DNA of 64,000 nt from Pohlia nutans (Eukaryota; Streptophyta; Bryopsida; Bryales; Mniaceae): NCBI GenBank assembly GCA_022496805.1, contig CM040103.1:2808001-2872000 (forward strand), given 5' to 3'. Below the pieces are notes generated by a model. That model was not told where the DNA came from, did no database searches, and saw only the letters and a program-made list of their open reading frames with translations. The position numbers and the translations under genes are program-made. This document shows, piece by piece, positions 1 through 12,413 of this stretch. Every line of letters starts with the position of its first letter. Positions within the stretch are counted from its first letter, which is position 1.

Positions 1-2460
1 TGGGCTCTCATTATAAAATATGTAAAAGCTTGGTGATCTTCAAAAAAGATTTGCACCAAAAAAAGACTTAAAAAAAACTTTTGAAGACCACCAAGCTCTT
101 ACACACCTAATAATAATAGACGACCAAGATCTTCCATACCTTTCAACTATTTAAAGTGAACAAATAAGAGTATAACAATCAGCTACGTTACGAGGAGCTC
201 TCATCGGAATAGAACAAAAATGCATTTCAGTGAAATCATGAACGGAATGTATTTACAACAGTAGTATTTAGCGCAAAAAATAAGAGTCCCCGCAATACCT
301 CATGTGAACCGTCGAAACGGTTCACGTTAGTGATAAACTCTTAATTCTATAGTTTTAATTTGTATAGCAATTTATATTTGTCTAACCAGGACATTTTAGC
401 CGGTTAGACAAATTCCCGGATTTGGTTGCATTTAGTGTTCGGTTTTTATTGGCAATATTAGATTCCTTTTTATCTAGATAATTTTGTGTGTGTATTCGCT
501 TCTAACGATTTGATTGATTGATTATGTGCAATTGGGCTGTTTGCCCTTTTATTTTACTTGATGATTTTAACCTATTTCTACTGCTTGTCATTCTAATTCA
601 TTAGTTAGTCTAATTGATTAGTCTATTTTATTAGTTGATTGAGTTATTCTTTGTGGGGTGTTATTTTAGCCTTTTAATTTCCTATTGTTTAGTCTTATTT
701 TATTAACTTATTGTTGAGTTTATTCTTTAGCCTATTAGAGTGAGTTTAGTTTATGTTAGTAGATTAGTGTAGTGTAGGACTCCCGGTTAAGTGGTAGTTA
801 AGTGGTAGTTTAGGGTTTTGATGGAGTTGGATGAATATTTCTAGGTGGATGGATGTAGTTTTGGTGGGATTCAAAATCCCACCGTGCCGCTTCTACAGCC
901 GCCAGTTCATTGTCTACGCCGTAGGAGCTTAGAGTGAGAGAGAGACGTTAGTTTTTAGATCTGGATCTGTGTTTTGGTTTTCTGGGTGAAGTTCTTGGAG
1001 ATTAGCAAGGAGTTGAGGAATTTGGTTTCATTGGATTGATTTTTAGGTGAAGGGAATTAGTAAATAAAACTTGGCTTGAATGAGATTCTGTGACAATTTT
1101 CAACAATCAAGGATAAATTAGAGAAAAACTACATTGTTATTTTGATTGGAAAAAGTGTGAGGATTGGAGAAGTGAAGGAGGATTTTCTAGTTGTGTGTTT
1201 AGGAGAATTGTAGGGAAAAATTAGTGAGAAATACATTGTTGCTTTGGTTGGAAAGATTGTGAGGTTGAGATAGGATTTTCTTTGTCTGTTTTTTATTGGA
1301 AGTAGAAAAAGAGAAAAAAAGAGAAGGATTTTGTTTTGCTGTGGAATCACTACGGGGGAAGACTACGAGCTGTGGGATTCAAAAGAGCAAGGCGACGAGT
1401 ACAAGGTGATTGGGCGACGCAAGGGCGCCGGATTTCGCGGCGGAGTAGCATCGGGAACAAAGACATCGAAGCACGAAGAAAACACGGCGATCGACGGGGA
1501 GCAACAACAAGGAGACGACGATTAGCAAGGTGGCGACGAAAACCAGAAGACGAAGACACGAAGACCAGGAGACGAATCCGGAAGGCGACGGGCTGTGAAG
1601 ACAGAGGGCAAGACGGCAAGGCGTTGGTAGCAGAGAGAAACGAAGGCCAACTCCCCCTGTCCCTCCCCGTGTGATAATACGGAGGGAAAGAGTGATATTA
1701 TAGAGGGAGACATCTCCTCTTCTTCTCGTTTTTAATTCTAGGTTTTGTGTGAATTATCTTCTATATTTGTGATCATTAGGAGAATAGATAAAACGTTATA
1801 ATTGAAATTGGTGACTTTAGTCACCTACAAAAATATTGTGTGCATCCTTTCAATTTTTGTTCAATTGTTTTGAGTTTTATATTTTGTGATTGCTTTGAAG
1901 TAGTTGTTCCTTGTAGTGTTGTTTGTGGGTGAATTGGGTCCGGTGAGGGTTCTAGCGCGGAAGCGCTGCCCGATTTTCACCGGGCCAATTCATTATTAGA
2001 AGTTTAGGCAATTTAGGGTTTTAGAACTAGGGTTTTGGGGCACGATTTAAACTTAGACCAATTTTCCCCATTTTTTCACCATTTTAATTAGAAGTTCCCC
2101 ACACAAACGCCTAGGTTAATAGGAGTCCATTGCTTGCGTCTATAATTCACCCACCCAACAGCCGGACATATGGGCTTTTGACCGGCGACGGTCAAAACGC
2201 TCATACCTCATCCCTACGATCAAAGCCAATAAAGCAAAATTAGCGATATCTTCTTCAAACTTTAATGAACTTTACAAGTAACTCTACTATTATTATTTTA
2301 GTTAAAAAGTGCCTCATGTCATCTCATGATTCATTTGAGCACATGCACGTCTAAAATTTTCAACACCAGGCTGTCGAATCTGACCCTCGTGTCCGGTACT
2401 GGACGGACGAAGTTACTCACACCCCATTCATCCAAACTTCATTCATCCAAAGTTCAGGGG
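1..2460. other. Gene-poor leader region with repeat fragment and GC-rich block
   Basis: No gene is recognised here. Bases 1 to about 215 resemble the right half of the hairpin repeat at 16,606-16,975: they share the phrases about 'accaagctcttacacacct' and 'aacaaataagagtataa'. A GC-richer block at 1,340-1,680 has short overlapping open frames rich in Arg and Lys, but no motif and no splice-site chain links them to a known protein. The block at 1,930-1,985 contains a short GC-rich hairpin-like phrase. The remainder is T-rich, unassigned sequence. Confidence 0.4.
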
Positions 2461-3887
2461 AAGCACCGCTGGAGATGCTCTCACTGAAAGAATTGCCAAC
2501 ACGGAAAAGCCTGCCCGCTGCGTGCCGTGATAGATTCCTCGTCATGCTTCTTATCGCCGCAATCTTCCCTGCCATACTTATCGCCATCGCCACCTCCTCT
2601 TCATTATTGTTGTAGAGTAAGTAGAGCTCCAGGTTGCCTGTTCATCGCAAATCTGCAAACAAGCAACAGAAAATCCATTTTTCTTTGCTCATTGAATTGA
2701 ATGCCGACCGCCCTCACCGCAACTACCATTCCCACACACCGTCAATCCTCTTCTCACGAGAAAACTTAACCCATCTTCTTCCTCTTCATTTTTCTCTGCG
2801 AATCCCGGTTTACGGTACATCCTTTTCTCCTTTATGAGTTCGCGCTTTTGGTGCTGAAACAGGGCAGGCAGGGGAATTAGGTTGAGCTTAGATCTGGAAG
2901 AGGCTCAGTTTGACTCTGTGTAGGGTTTTTGTGGAAAGACCTAATCAAGAGGGAGAACGAGTCTCTGTTTTTAAATTGCTTCTTTGTTAATGTCGTGGAT
3001 CGCTTCAGGGTTTTCTTGATGTAAATATAGTTCATGTTTGGTTCTATATTTAAAATTTTGAAAATACTTCCACTTGAATATTTTTGTTATGAATCAATCC
3101 AGTTTCAGAATTGAGTTTCATTCCCTTTAGTGCTTGGCCAACTCTGAATCTATGTGTTATGTGAGGTTCTGATTCTCTACTGTGAGTGGGGTTTTAAATG
3201 CTTATCATGTGTGTCTGCTTTCCCTTCTTCAAGATACTTGAACCCCTAAAGGACCAGGTGGCTCCTGTTTTTTTTTTAGTGATTTTGAGTAGGTTTTATG
3301 TAGATTCTCTTTTGTTAATTTTTATTTTATTTTCAATTCAACATATGTAATATTCTTCACTGATTCTAGTGATATAAAATTCAGTCCCATTCAAATTATA
3401 ATTTTCACAATATGATTGTTTAAACTTGTCATTTTGAATCCTTGGTCCTTTAGGGGTTAACTTAAAAGAACCTAAAAATGGTCCATATGTTTCTTTAGTA
3501 GGTCATATGGAGCCAACAGTTCACAGTAGCGGAGCAGACAGTGTGCATCCAAAAGAGTAACATCTTTTGTCTGATTTTACTTTACTTTTAGACCAACACA
3601 TGCTATGTTTTCTGGTGGAATGAAATTTGAATTATTGATTTTTCACAATATGATAAATTGAATTGGTCAATGAATCCTTGGGGTTAACCAGCTGGAGCCA
3701 TGTTTTTTTTTCTTCTTCTGTGAAATGGTAATTTGAGTCCGTGTATGGTGTGTAACAGGTGATTGTAACAGTATTGTCAAGGGCTACTTATGAGACAGAT
3801 TTAAGGGGGTTTTGAATTCTGGAGTGGATTCAGGGTTACTGGTTGCAACTTGGTAATGGTAACATGTGAAGCAGTTGAAGAAGCAGA
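2460..3887 (+). promoter_or_regulatory. Probable 5' leader region of the unknown-function gene
   Basis: The CT-rich, GC-richer stretch at about 2,460-2,840 lies upstream of the first coding exon at 3,888 and has the base composition of a plant 5' UTR exon. A leader intron would have to bridge to the start codon; it would contain the TTAA-type MITE at 3,239-3,460. No TATA box or precise transcription start can be claimed. The assignment rests on position and composition only. Confidence 0.3.
3239..3460. mobile_element. TTAA-type MITE, family A copy 1
   Basis: The ends read TGAA-CCCCTAAAGGACCA and CCTTGGTCCTTTAGGGG-TTAA, an imperfect terminal inverted repeat flanked by TTAA-like sites. It has no coding capacity and lies upstream of the first coding exon of the unknown-function gene. 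Confidence 0.75.
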
Positions 3888-6800
3888 ATGGGAAGCCGCA
3901 CTTATCAGCGGCGTCAACTTGCTCCCTCGTCGTTTAGGAAAAAGCTAACGGTAGAAGTTCACCGCAAGCTCCAGAAGGTACTGGATTAATTCTCACAATA
4001 CATTCAACTTTTAGAACTGTGAAGGATAGTTAACCACTAAAGGACCAATGATTCATAGTTCTAAAATGATAAGTTTAAAGGATCATGTTGTGAAAATTAT
4101 AATTTGAATGGGACCAAATTTTATATCACTAGAATCAGTGAAGAATATTACATATGTCGAATTAAAAATAAAATAAAAATTAACAAAAAAGAATCTACAT
4201 AAAACAGGAGCCAAAATCAACTGATAAAAACACTGATAAAAACAGGAGCCACCTGGTGGCCTCATGGTCCTTTTGGGGTTAAACCCTGAAGGACCGAATT
4301 CAGCCTCGTGTTTTTTTAGCAGTTTTGAGTAGTTCCTATGTAGACTTATTTTTGTTTGAATTTAGTCATATTTTTCACAATGTGATGGATTGAATTTGTC
4401 ATTTCAAAACGATGAATCCTTGGTCCTCTAGGGGTTAACAGGGGTTCACGATTTTAGAGTGAGCAATTTGATTGATCATATCGTGAAAAAAGTAATTCAA
4501 TTTTATATCACCAGATTCAGTGAAGAACGTTGCATGTGTTGGTCAATGAATAAATGAAATGGAACCAAAAAACTGTCCCTGTATGACTTGAAAATAAATG
4601 TAATGTTCTTCACTGATTCCGGTGATATAACATTTGGTCCCATTTTAATCATATTTTTCACAATGTGATGGATTGAGTTTGTCATTTCAAAACCATGAAT
4701 CCTTGGTCCTCTAGGGGTTAACAAAGATTCACGGTTTTAGAGTGAGCAATTTGATTGATCATATCGTGAAAAAAGTAATTCAGATGAGGCTAATTTTATA
4801 TCACCAGATTCTGTGAAGAACGTTGCATGTGTTCGCCAATGAATAAATGAAATGGAACCAAAAAACTGTCCCTGTATGACCTGAAATAAATGTAATGTTC
4901 TTCACTGATTCCGGTGATATAATATTTGGTCCCATTTTAATCATATTTTCACAATGTGATGGATTGAGTTTGTCATTTCAAAACCATGAATCCTTGGTCC
5001 TCTAGGGGTTAAAAAGGATTCATGATTGATTGATAAATGTAATTCAGATGATGCTAAATTTTATATCACTAGAATCAGTGAAGAACGTTGCATGTGTTTG
5101 CCAATGAAGAAATGTAACAGAACCAAAGAACAGTCCCTGTATGACCTATTCAAAGAAAATATGTTTATTTTCCGTCTTTTTCTTTTCCGTTGATGGTTTG
5201 TTGTATGGCAATGGCAGGCACTGGATTACCCCGCCCAGAGAGGAGAATTAGTGCGGCAGCTCTTTACTGATATTGCCTTAGAAGTGGACCCTCGTGCACA
5301 AGGTAGGAAAGGCCCTGATCTTCATAACCTCTAAAGGACCAAGGATTCATGGTTTTAAAATGGCAAGTTTAAACGACCATATTGTGAAAAATATAATATG
5401 AATGGGACCAAATTATATATCGCTGGAATTAGTGAAGAATATTACATATGTTGAATAATTTTATTTTTTAAAATTGAAAAAAAAGAATCTACATAAAACC
5501 TACTTAAAATTACTAAAAAAAACAGGAGCCACGTGATGGCCTTATGGTCCTTTAGGGGATAATGAAACGAATGTTACAACATGCAAAAAGAAATCACTGT
5601 CACTATAAGAAATCCATGTTTGCATGTCGCATTTCAGGTGACGTCAAGATGTTTTCATGTTATGAATAACATCAAAATGAATGTCGTGACGTTACGTTTG
5701 ATGTTATTATTTACATGAAAACATCTTGAAATGCGTCATGCAAAACATGGGTTTCTTATAGTGTGTGTGTCTATTAGTCTTTGTGTTGATGACACTTTTT
5801 TCTTTTAGTCTTCTGAGCAAGAAATGGATAAAATTGTGATTTGCAGAGAGGCTTTATGGAACTGTGGATACTGTGGAGGATGGCGGTCCTGTGACGGCGA
5901 ACGGCTGTCAACCACGTGTCTGCTTCTATGAAGTTTTTGCACAACACTATGCCCAAGTTCCAGAGGATGGGAAGGAAATCCTCCCTTTGTTTCTCCAATT
6001 ATGGAGTCAATCATTTGTTTCGCAAATATTTGCGCTTCTATTCCACCGATGGGTAAGTCACCTTTCTCTGTTCCTCCATTTCGGAATCCAATAGTCAATT
6101 ACAGTAACTTTAAAACATAATTCTATTTCAAAAATGTAGGACATGATATCTTCTTTCTCTTGATGCATTTTTTTTTTAATCTTGAATGATTTATATCAAC
6201 TCCGAAGCAGCCACTTTTTGGGTTAAATTATCTGGTTCTATTTGAAAGTTGCGTGTTGTTTGTCAAAAGGAGTTACTGGGATATAATGGAGTAGAAGACC
6301 AGCTGATTTCTCTGTCTTCATGTGTCTATCAGTTATTTGAAATTCCGAGAGAAGAGTCGGAAGGATTTTTGAGGTATTCAACAGCATTTGTAGAAGGTGC
6401 GAGCAATATATTTTGGTACGACCAATTCTGACATCATACCGTATGTGAGGGGGTCGGACTAGTGTCGAAAATGAAATTACACGTCATATTTTGAGGGATC
6501 CACGTCACCACAAACCAGCCTCAAGTTGACATGTGGCACATTGATTTTTGTCGAAACTGACCACGACGTAGGGTACTTTTTCTACCGTTATGGCCTCACA
6601 CGGCTATTGTAAACAACAAAACGGGGTCAACAAACTCTGGTTAAAAGTAGGGTCGACATTTTGTATTTGCTATGCATATGTGACCATACTGACTGTTTTT
6701 CATTGCTGTGAAGGATTGATTTGCAAAGTAATGTACGGCGATTCTTCTCTATGTTCAATGTAAGCCTACCCATTTTTTCTTTAAATATTACAAACGAGTG

Positions 6801-9800
6801 AACTTAATTTCATCGTTGTTGGCTTGTTATGTCAAGCTTTTTGCACAAAATTGGATTATAGGCATCCTTGTGGCTTTCATGTACTCGACATGCTTAATGT
6901 TCTTCAGGGACTCTTCTTGGCATGCAGACTATCGTTCTGTTTATTTCATGTATTCTTGTTTTTATTGCAGTACACATTTGAGGAGGTTGTCTTGGACCCT
7001 GTTCGTCTCTCAAGGGTTCCCATTCAGGTGCAATTATTTTCAACCTTTTTTGGTTCGTTATAGCATTGCAACATTATTGGTTTGTCTAAATTGTTTGAAG
7101 TCATGCCTTGTAAGTCTCGTTTGCTGATGTAGTGCATTTTTTTTTTCTTTTGAATGGACAGGCTCGACAAGATCTTCTTTTGTTGGTCTCTAGATACCTG
7201 TTGTACTATGAACCAGGTACCGGTTACCTGTTTTAGACTGGGATTTCTGGTGATTCTGTTAAAGCTATTGTATCCTAGAACAGCTGTAATAAATATGTTT
7301 GAATACCACTAATCTTTTGTCATTTTTGCAGCTGACGAACTTGCGCACTATTTGAAGAACTTTCCCAAGTCAGCCAATGTCATTGTTGAACCAGCAGACA
7401 TGTTTGTGACAGAGTTGACAGATCAGGTGCATCTCCACTTTGCAGAAAATGACATTTCTGGCATTAAAATCTTTAGCGTGGAAAAGAGAACAAAAATACT
7501 CCCCTTAGACTAGTGCCAGTTTATCTTCTTGTTGTTGAGGACAAGGTCATAAAACAATGTTCTAGTTCCGGACAATGTTCTGATGTTTCTATCTTTTGTC
7601 TATTTGAGGAAACTTGCAGCTACAAAAGGTGAAGGTGGAACCTGTGTTGCTTCATTATCTCACGAGCATGAAGGCTTTGAAAGGTATTGTACTAGTTCTC
7701 TTTTACCAAGAAGCCGAAATTGGGTCTCATGTAGTTTTCAGTAGGTCAAAAATGAAATTTATTTTCTCCATTAACCCCTAAACGTACCAACCCTTTGAAC
7801 AGAAGTAGATGATAGCCTCAAAAATAAATATTAGCATGGCTCAGATGTACATGAGGTGCACATGAGAGGACCATTGCAAGTATAAAAACTACCCAACAAA
7901 TTTGACATAAATGTAGTTGAAGGTCTTTCCAATATTATCAACAACTTCCCATCACAAGAGATTGGTATCGTAATTGGCAGAGAATTTAATAAGCTTTGAA
8001 AGGTGGCTTGGATGAAAGTCATCCGAGGTTTTATGAGAAAGTTGCAAAGCTTTGAATCTGTTCGTGATCCAGTGTTTGGACGCTGGGATGTTTAGGGGTT
8101 AACCCCTGAAGGACCAAGAAGTCCAAATTGGGCCTCGTGTTTCTAGTAGTAGTTCTGAGTAGGTTCTATGGGGACTTCTTTTTTGTTTAAATTTATTTGA
8201 TTTTAATCAACACATTTCGCTGACTTTGGTGATATAACATTTGGTCCCATCTAAATAATTTTTTTCACAATATGATCAATCGAATCTGTCATTTAAAAAC
8301 CATGAATCCTTTTTCCTTTTAAGGGTTGAAAAACATATAAAATTTAACCAACACATGCAGTGTATTCCACTAATTATGGTGATACAAGATTTGGCCTCTT
8401 CGGAATCATTTTGTTCACAATATGATCAAATAAATTGGCCATTTTCAAACCATGAATCCTTGGTCAGTTGTTGGATGAGCTGATAGAGGATTTGTCATGA
8501 TTTTGAAGGTGTGGAGTTGCGGGCAACTACAAGTACGCGGTTGAAAACTGCATTGTATTCCTTCACAGCTCCTGGAGGGCCTATGTATCCAACTCGGCCA
8601 GTTCGACATGCGGCTTGGGAAACTTTGGATGCTCTATTTCCAGTAAGCAAAAATCCAACCATGTTGAGTTTCTAATCTGCTAAACTTGGGAAGAATCACA
8701 AGGGTCACTAACCACCTTATCAACCTGGAGGAAATTGCATTATATTCAAACATGTAGAAACGTTTCTGCATGAAACATCTTGAGGTAGAGTTCATAATAA
8801 TTATTGAATGGGGAGAGTCAACCTTAGTTAAAGATTGACTGATCAAAATTGACACTTGGCTGGTTGAAATTCAAAACCTCAGTTAAAATAGTGAGATGTG
8901 TCATGTCTTAATTGATTGGGACCCCTAAAAACAGGCTGAACAATTAACGCATCTACTAGTGCCTATGACTAGTGAGTAAAATTGAGGGGACTATTGCTGG
9001 TTCTTCCCAAATCCTCCATGAACCCTGTTCATTATGTCTTTTGTAGAGCCACTAGTGGGACCCGTGCCGTTGAGCACATTGAACTTGGGTTGTCTCCTCG
9101 ACGGATTCCAGCGCGGAACAGTCGAGTGAGACAAAGCGAGCTGTATTGTATAATAGATTTGACTGCATCATACCTTTTCAAGACTTTATTGGCTCTATTC
9201 CTTTGAACACAAACTAAGGTAGGAGCACCCAATTCCGACAATGTACCCAATATTGATAATTTCTATACAAGGTAGTCATTTCAAAATGCAAATCTAAGCA
9301 CGTCATAGAGCCCTCATTGTTTGTTGACCAAAATGATAAGCTATCTATGGTCTACCTAGATTTACGTTCTATGATGACTAACATGTCAAGAAATTATTGG
9401 CATCGGGTACACTATCGGAATTGGGTGCTCCTACCTTACCCGATGATTTACACTCCTTGATAGACCACTTTTTTTTTTGACAGTGCCCTTTTTAGGATGG
9501 TTCAAAACACACCTTTTCACACATTGCTAACTAAGCTAAGAAAAATGTAATTTTTCAAGCAATGTACTATCCTAATACAATTGTCCCTCTGCATTATGAC
9601 ATGTTTGGGAAGCCCTAACTAAGCATGGATTAGTCACAAAAATGAAACAATAATATTGTCATATTATGGAGTGTCATTGTACAGAGGGTAGACTGTACAA
9701 CATATATTATCTATACATTTATACTACAATTATAATATTATTTTTTTGAAACTTGTTCAAATATTTACAACAAATATAAAGAAGGTTGGGACACTTTATT

Positions 9801-10192
9801 GACTTGAAACATCTTGGCAGGTTGGACGGCACTCAAGACATCTGATCAGCCTCTTTTTCCGATTACTCCATCCATACTACTGGCCAGTGTCAGCTTGGAA
9901 TTTCACCATCACAACAATCAAGTCCATGTATGCGAAGATCGTAAACATTTTGCTTGAGATTGTTGCATATGTATTGATGGTAATAGAGCGAATCACTGGT
10001 GTTCGCCGCCATGTAGCACACTAGATTAGGAAAGTTTTCAAGTATGGTTCCTTAGTTTATTTTTGAGTGAAACTGCTAATCATTCATCCTTTATTATTGG
10101 ATTTTGGATTTATCTAATTTATCTAATTGCAGAAAAAGGTGTGTTGGCTTCTTGTAAATGTTCTCGTCTTCCTCCTTCTGCTGCGAGGCTGA
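3888..10192 (+). CDS. Conserved plant protein of unknown function, 377 aa, 12 exons
   Basis: Exons that keep one frame: 3888-3977, 5218-5302, 5847-6052, 6333-6415, 6714-6759, 6971-7027, 7162-7216, 7332-7426, 7620-7683, 8509-8642, 9821-9979, 10133-10192; the sum is 1,134 nt, or 377 codons plus stop. The protein starts MGSRTYQRRQLAPSSFRKK and carries blocks I recognise from a single-copy family in other land plants, such as LLFHRW, LLHYL and a YSFTAPGGPMYPTRPVRHAAW segment near residues 280-300. It is mostly helical, without recognisable catalytic motifs. After the conserved RHLISLFFRLLHP..YWP stretch, the last exon adds a short hydrophobic tail (WLLVNVLVFLLLL), which suggests a C-terminal membrane anchor. 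If the last intron is retained, the protein ends instead at 10,024 with a different tail. Several introns host MITEs. The function is unknown; the exon chain is well supported, the final exon less so. Confidence 0.8.
4030..4438. mobile_element. Two abutting family-A TTAA MITEs
   Basis: The first copy runs from TTAA at 4,030 to TTAA at 4,279-4,282; the second starts from that same TTAA and ends at 4,435-4,438. Both have CCCCTAAAGGACC-like ends. They lie in intron 1 (3,978-5,217) of the unknown-function gene. The second copy is shorter (about 160 bp). Confidence 0.7.
4435..5012. repeat. Tandem pair of near-identical family-A derived units
   Basis: Two units of about 287-291 bp lie head to tail (4,435-4,721 and 4,718-5,012). 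Each ends with CCTTGGTCCTCTAGGGGTTAA and each carries the internal phrase GTGAGCAATTTGATTGATCA. The two units match almost base for base, so this is a recent local duplication inside intron 1 of the unknown-function gene. Confidence 0.75.
5324..5562. mobile_element. TTAA-type MITE, family A, degenerate ends
   Basis: The ends read ATAA-CCTCTAAAGGACCAAGG and GGTCCTTTAGGGG-ATAA. The interior matches the other family-A copies. It lies in intron 2 of the unknown-function gene. Confidence 0.7.
5601..5763. mobile_element. CACTA-like hairpin MITE
   Basis: The left end CACTATAAGAAATCCATG and the right end CATGGGTTTCTTATAGTG are inverted copies, and most of the 163 bp can fold into one hairpin. A TGT triplet flanks both ends (5,598-5,600 and 5,764-5,766), the 3-bp duplication expected of CACTA/EnSpm elements. 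It lies in intron 2 of the unknown-function gene. Confidence 0.75.
7771..8102. mobile_element. TTAA-type MITE, family B copy 1
   Basis: It starts TTAA-CCCCTAAACGTACCAACC and ends GCTGGGATGTTTAGGGG-TTAA. A second copy lies at 37,300-37,610 with closely matching interior sequence. It is in intron 9 of the unknown-function gene and directly abuts a family-A copy. Confidence 0.8.
8099..8466. mobile_element. Family-A TTAA MITE plus truncated second copy
   Basis: A family-A element starts from the TTAA that closes the preceding family-B copy and ends near 8,330 with a mutated TTGA. A partial second family-A copy follows to about 8,466; it retains the 'accatgaatccttggtc' end but lacks a complete right terminus. 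Confidence 0.65.
9215..9438. mobile_element. Hairpin MITE with TAAGGTAGG ends, copy 1
   Basis: The terminal inverted repeat is TAAGGTAGGAGCACCCAATT; the right end is its reverse complement. The interior phrase AAAATGATAAGCTATCTATG is shared with the element at 14,612-14,830. It lies in intron 10 of the unknown-function gene. Confidence 0.75.
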
Positions 10193-12413
10193 GTTGCCTT
10201 ACTGTGGACGTTCTGCGGCAGCCAATTGTTTTTTGTTTTCTATTGGTAGAGCGACATGCACCCTGGAATTTAGCGAGGTAAGGAAAATATGGATAGAATC
10301 ATCCATATACATTACATTGTATAATAATAGGGTTTTGTACCCCCTACTGCTTGGTTTGATTTTTATTGATACAATAACATTCCTTGGAACTAGAGTGAAA
10401 GATGACACTTGCCATTCTATGAGGGAATTTAGGAGTCAAACAAGTAAGACAATCTTAAGATGTGAAAACAAAGAGCATCAGAGAGAATCTTAGAAACTTT
10501 AGTAAGGGTACAAAGTCTAAGGCTTAACAATGTTATGTATGCCCATCCATAAATTTATCTATTACAAGGCACTTTCATTAATTAATCACAATTTTAGTAT
10601 TTTTTGAAAATACTCTAGTGATTTCATCCATGCAAAAACAAAGCAATGACATGTAACAATTCAAATTTACAGTACAAAAACAAAGATGACCACGAAGACA
10701 CAGAACTTCGAAGAAGAAGAAAAAAAAAAACAATAGAATAGGGGACTTCACAATTGCTTTGTTCTCGATGACTCCTTAAATTGGGTCCCATGGGGGTCCA
10801 CTCATCTAAAGGGGCGAGAGCATGCTCTCTTCGTTCACAATGTGATGTTTGTAAATTGTTGTTGTGCAATGGAAATAAAGCATTCATTTGTTTCAAACCA
10901 AAAAGAAAAGAAAAGAAAAAAAGAACTCGTTCACAGCTTCCGCTTAAGAGTATACATGTCTTTCTTGCCAAAAAGCTGCAAATGACCCAGTCAATATGGT
11001 CTCCACTATTTTGTGACGTTTTTAATTTTAATCGTAGTGTAGTAGAGATTCCAACACGCCCACTTAGAGAATCAATGTACTCAGAGCATCTTCAATGGTG
11101 ACTCGCTAAACTTGGATGATCTTTCAAAATATCCAAATATATAGAGTCTACAATGAAAGTGCCCACCTAAGGGCAATTTTAAAATTTTGGTAATATTCTA
11201 CAACAATCCTTATTCATAGGTAAAGTTTACAAGGGCTAAAGAACCTAATGACTACGGTCCCATTGCAAAAGGGTGTTGATTCCCATTGCTCTATTACCAT
11301 AGCACCACAACTCGGTCGCCAAAAAATAATTTAAAAAATGAAAAACGTAAAAAATTGGAAATCACAAAGACCAAAAAATGAAAATCGAACAAATTATTTT
11401 TAGTTATATTTTACAATTTCTTAGCTATTTTGGGCCATTTAAATCATTCTTTTGCTCAAAAACGAAAATCAAGTAATTCATTTCTTCAGGAATAAACCTT
11501 ATTTTTCAAAAAATATTAAACATTCGTCCTTGTGGTGGCAACCCAACTTTGGTATGCTATGTGCAGATGGACATATTGGACGTTTTCGGATATATTTCTA
11601 CAAATTATTTCATTTTTCTAGCTAAATAAGTAATTTTTGTAATTTTCTTGCTACATGTATGAGGCACTAGTTTTTAATATGTGTGATCAGTTTTTGGAGA
11701 ATACAAGATAGAGTTAAATTTATTTTTAGACTCCACAACTTTGTTGATTATTCGTTCTCTTGAAAAAAAATCTCTTACCACTGTACAAAGTTATGTTCCT
11801 AAAATTTATTATTTACATTGATGAGTAGAGGTTATTTAAAATTTTGGTGAGGAATTTAAAGATGCAAAGTGTATTAGGAGTTAAAACAACACGATTGCAC
11901 CAATGATCTCAAAACCACTTTATGATATTTAGAACATTATGCGACCTCCCACATAAACGGTATCTACTTTTGCTACCCAATGCATACAATATTCATGATA
12001 CCTCTATAATATCTGGCAATACCCTTGATATACTAAGGTGATATCATGATGATATCCGCGCATGTCACCTTATGAAGGTGCTACATATTTATATCATGAT
12101 GAGCATTCTCGCTAAATCTCAATTTTTTTTTTCATTTTCTCTCTTTGTATGTTTAGCAGCCCCATTTTTGGGTAGAAATCCAGCTAATTTTAGAGATCAC
12201 TGGATTGCACCAATAGAAAGTACTGTCCAGAATGGGAACGTGGGAACGTGGGAACGTCTTGAGTTCCCCTTGGGCGAGAATTAGGGTTAGGGGTGCGGCC
12301 TTCCTCCTTCATGAGTCTTGGTCGTCCTGCGCTCTTTCTCTTTCGCCATCGATCTTTCGCTTGAGCTCGCTGTAGCCGTGCGGTGGTCTCCGGCGTGAAG
12401 TACGACAGACACC
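10193..12413. other. Intergenic region before RPL27
   Basis: A dispersed repeat of about 200 bp (10,300-10,520) recurs at 24,100-24,325 and 31,300-31,522; shared phrases include 'aactttccttggaactaga' in variant forms. The rest is AT-rich and unassigned. From about 12,290 the sequence becomes GC-rich and pyrimidine-rich just upstream of the RPL27 start, as expected for a ribosomal-protein 5' leader. Confidence 0.5.

Noticed and set aside
1331..1674. Overlapping Arg/Lys-rich open frames in a GC-rich block
   Set aside because: Frames overlap on both strands, composition explains them, and no motif or splice chain supports a gene.
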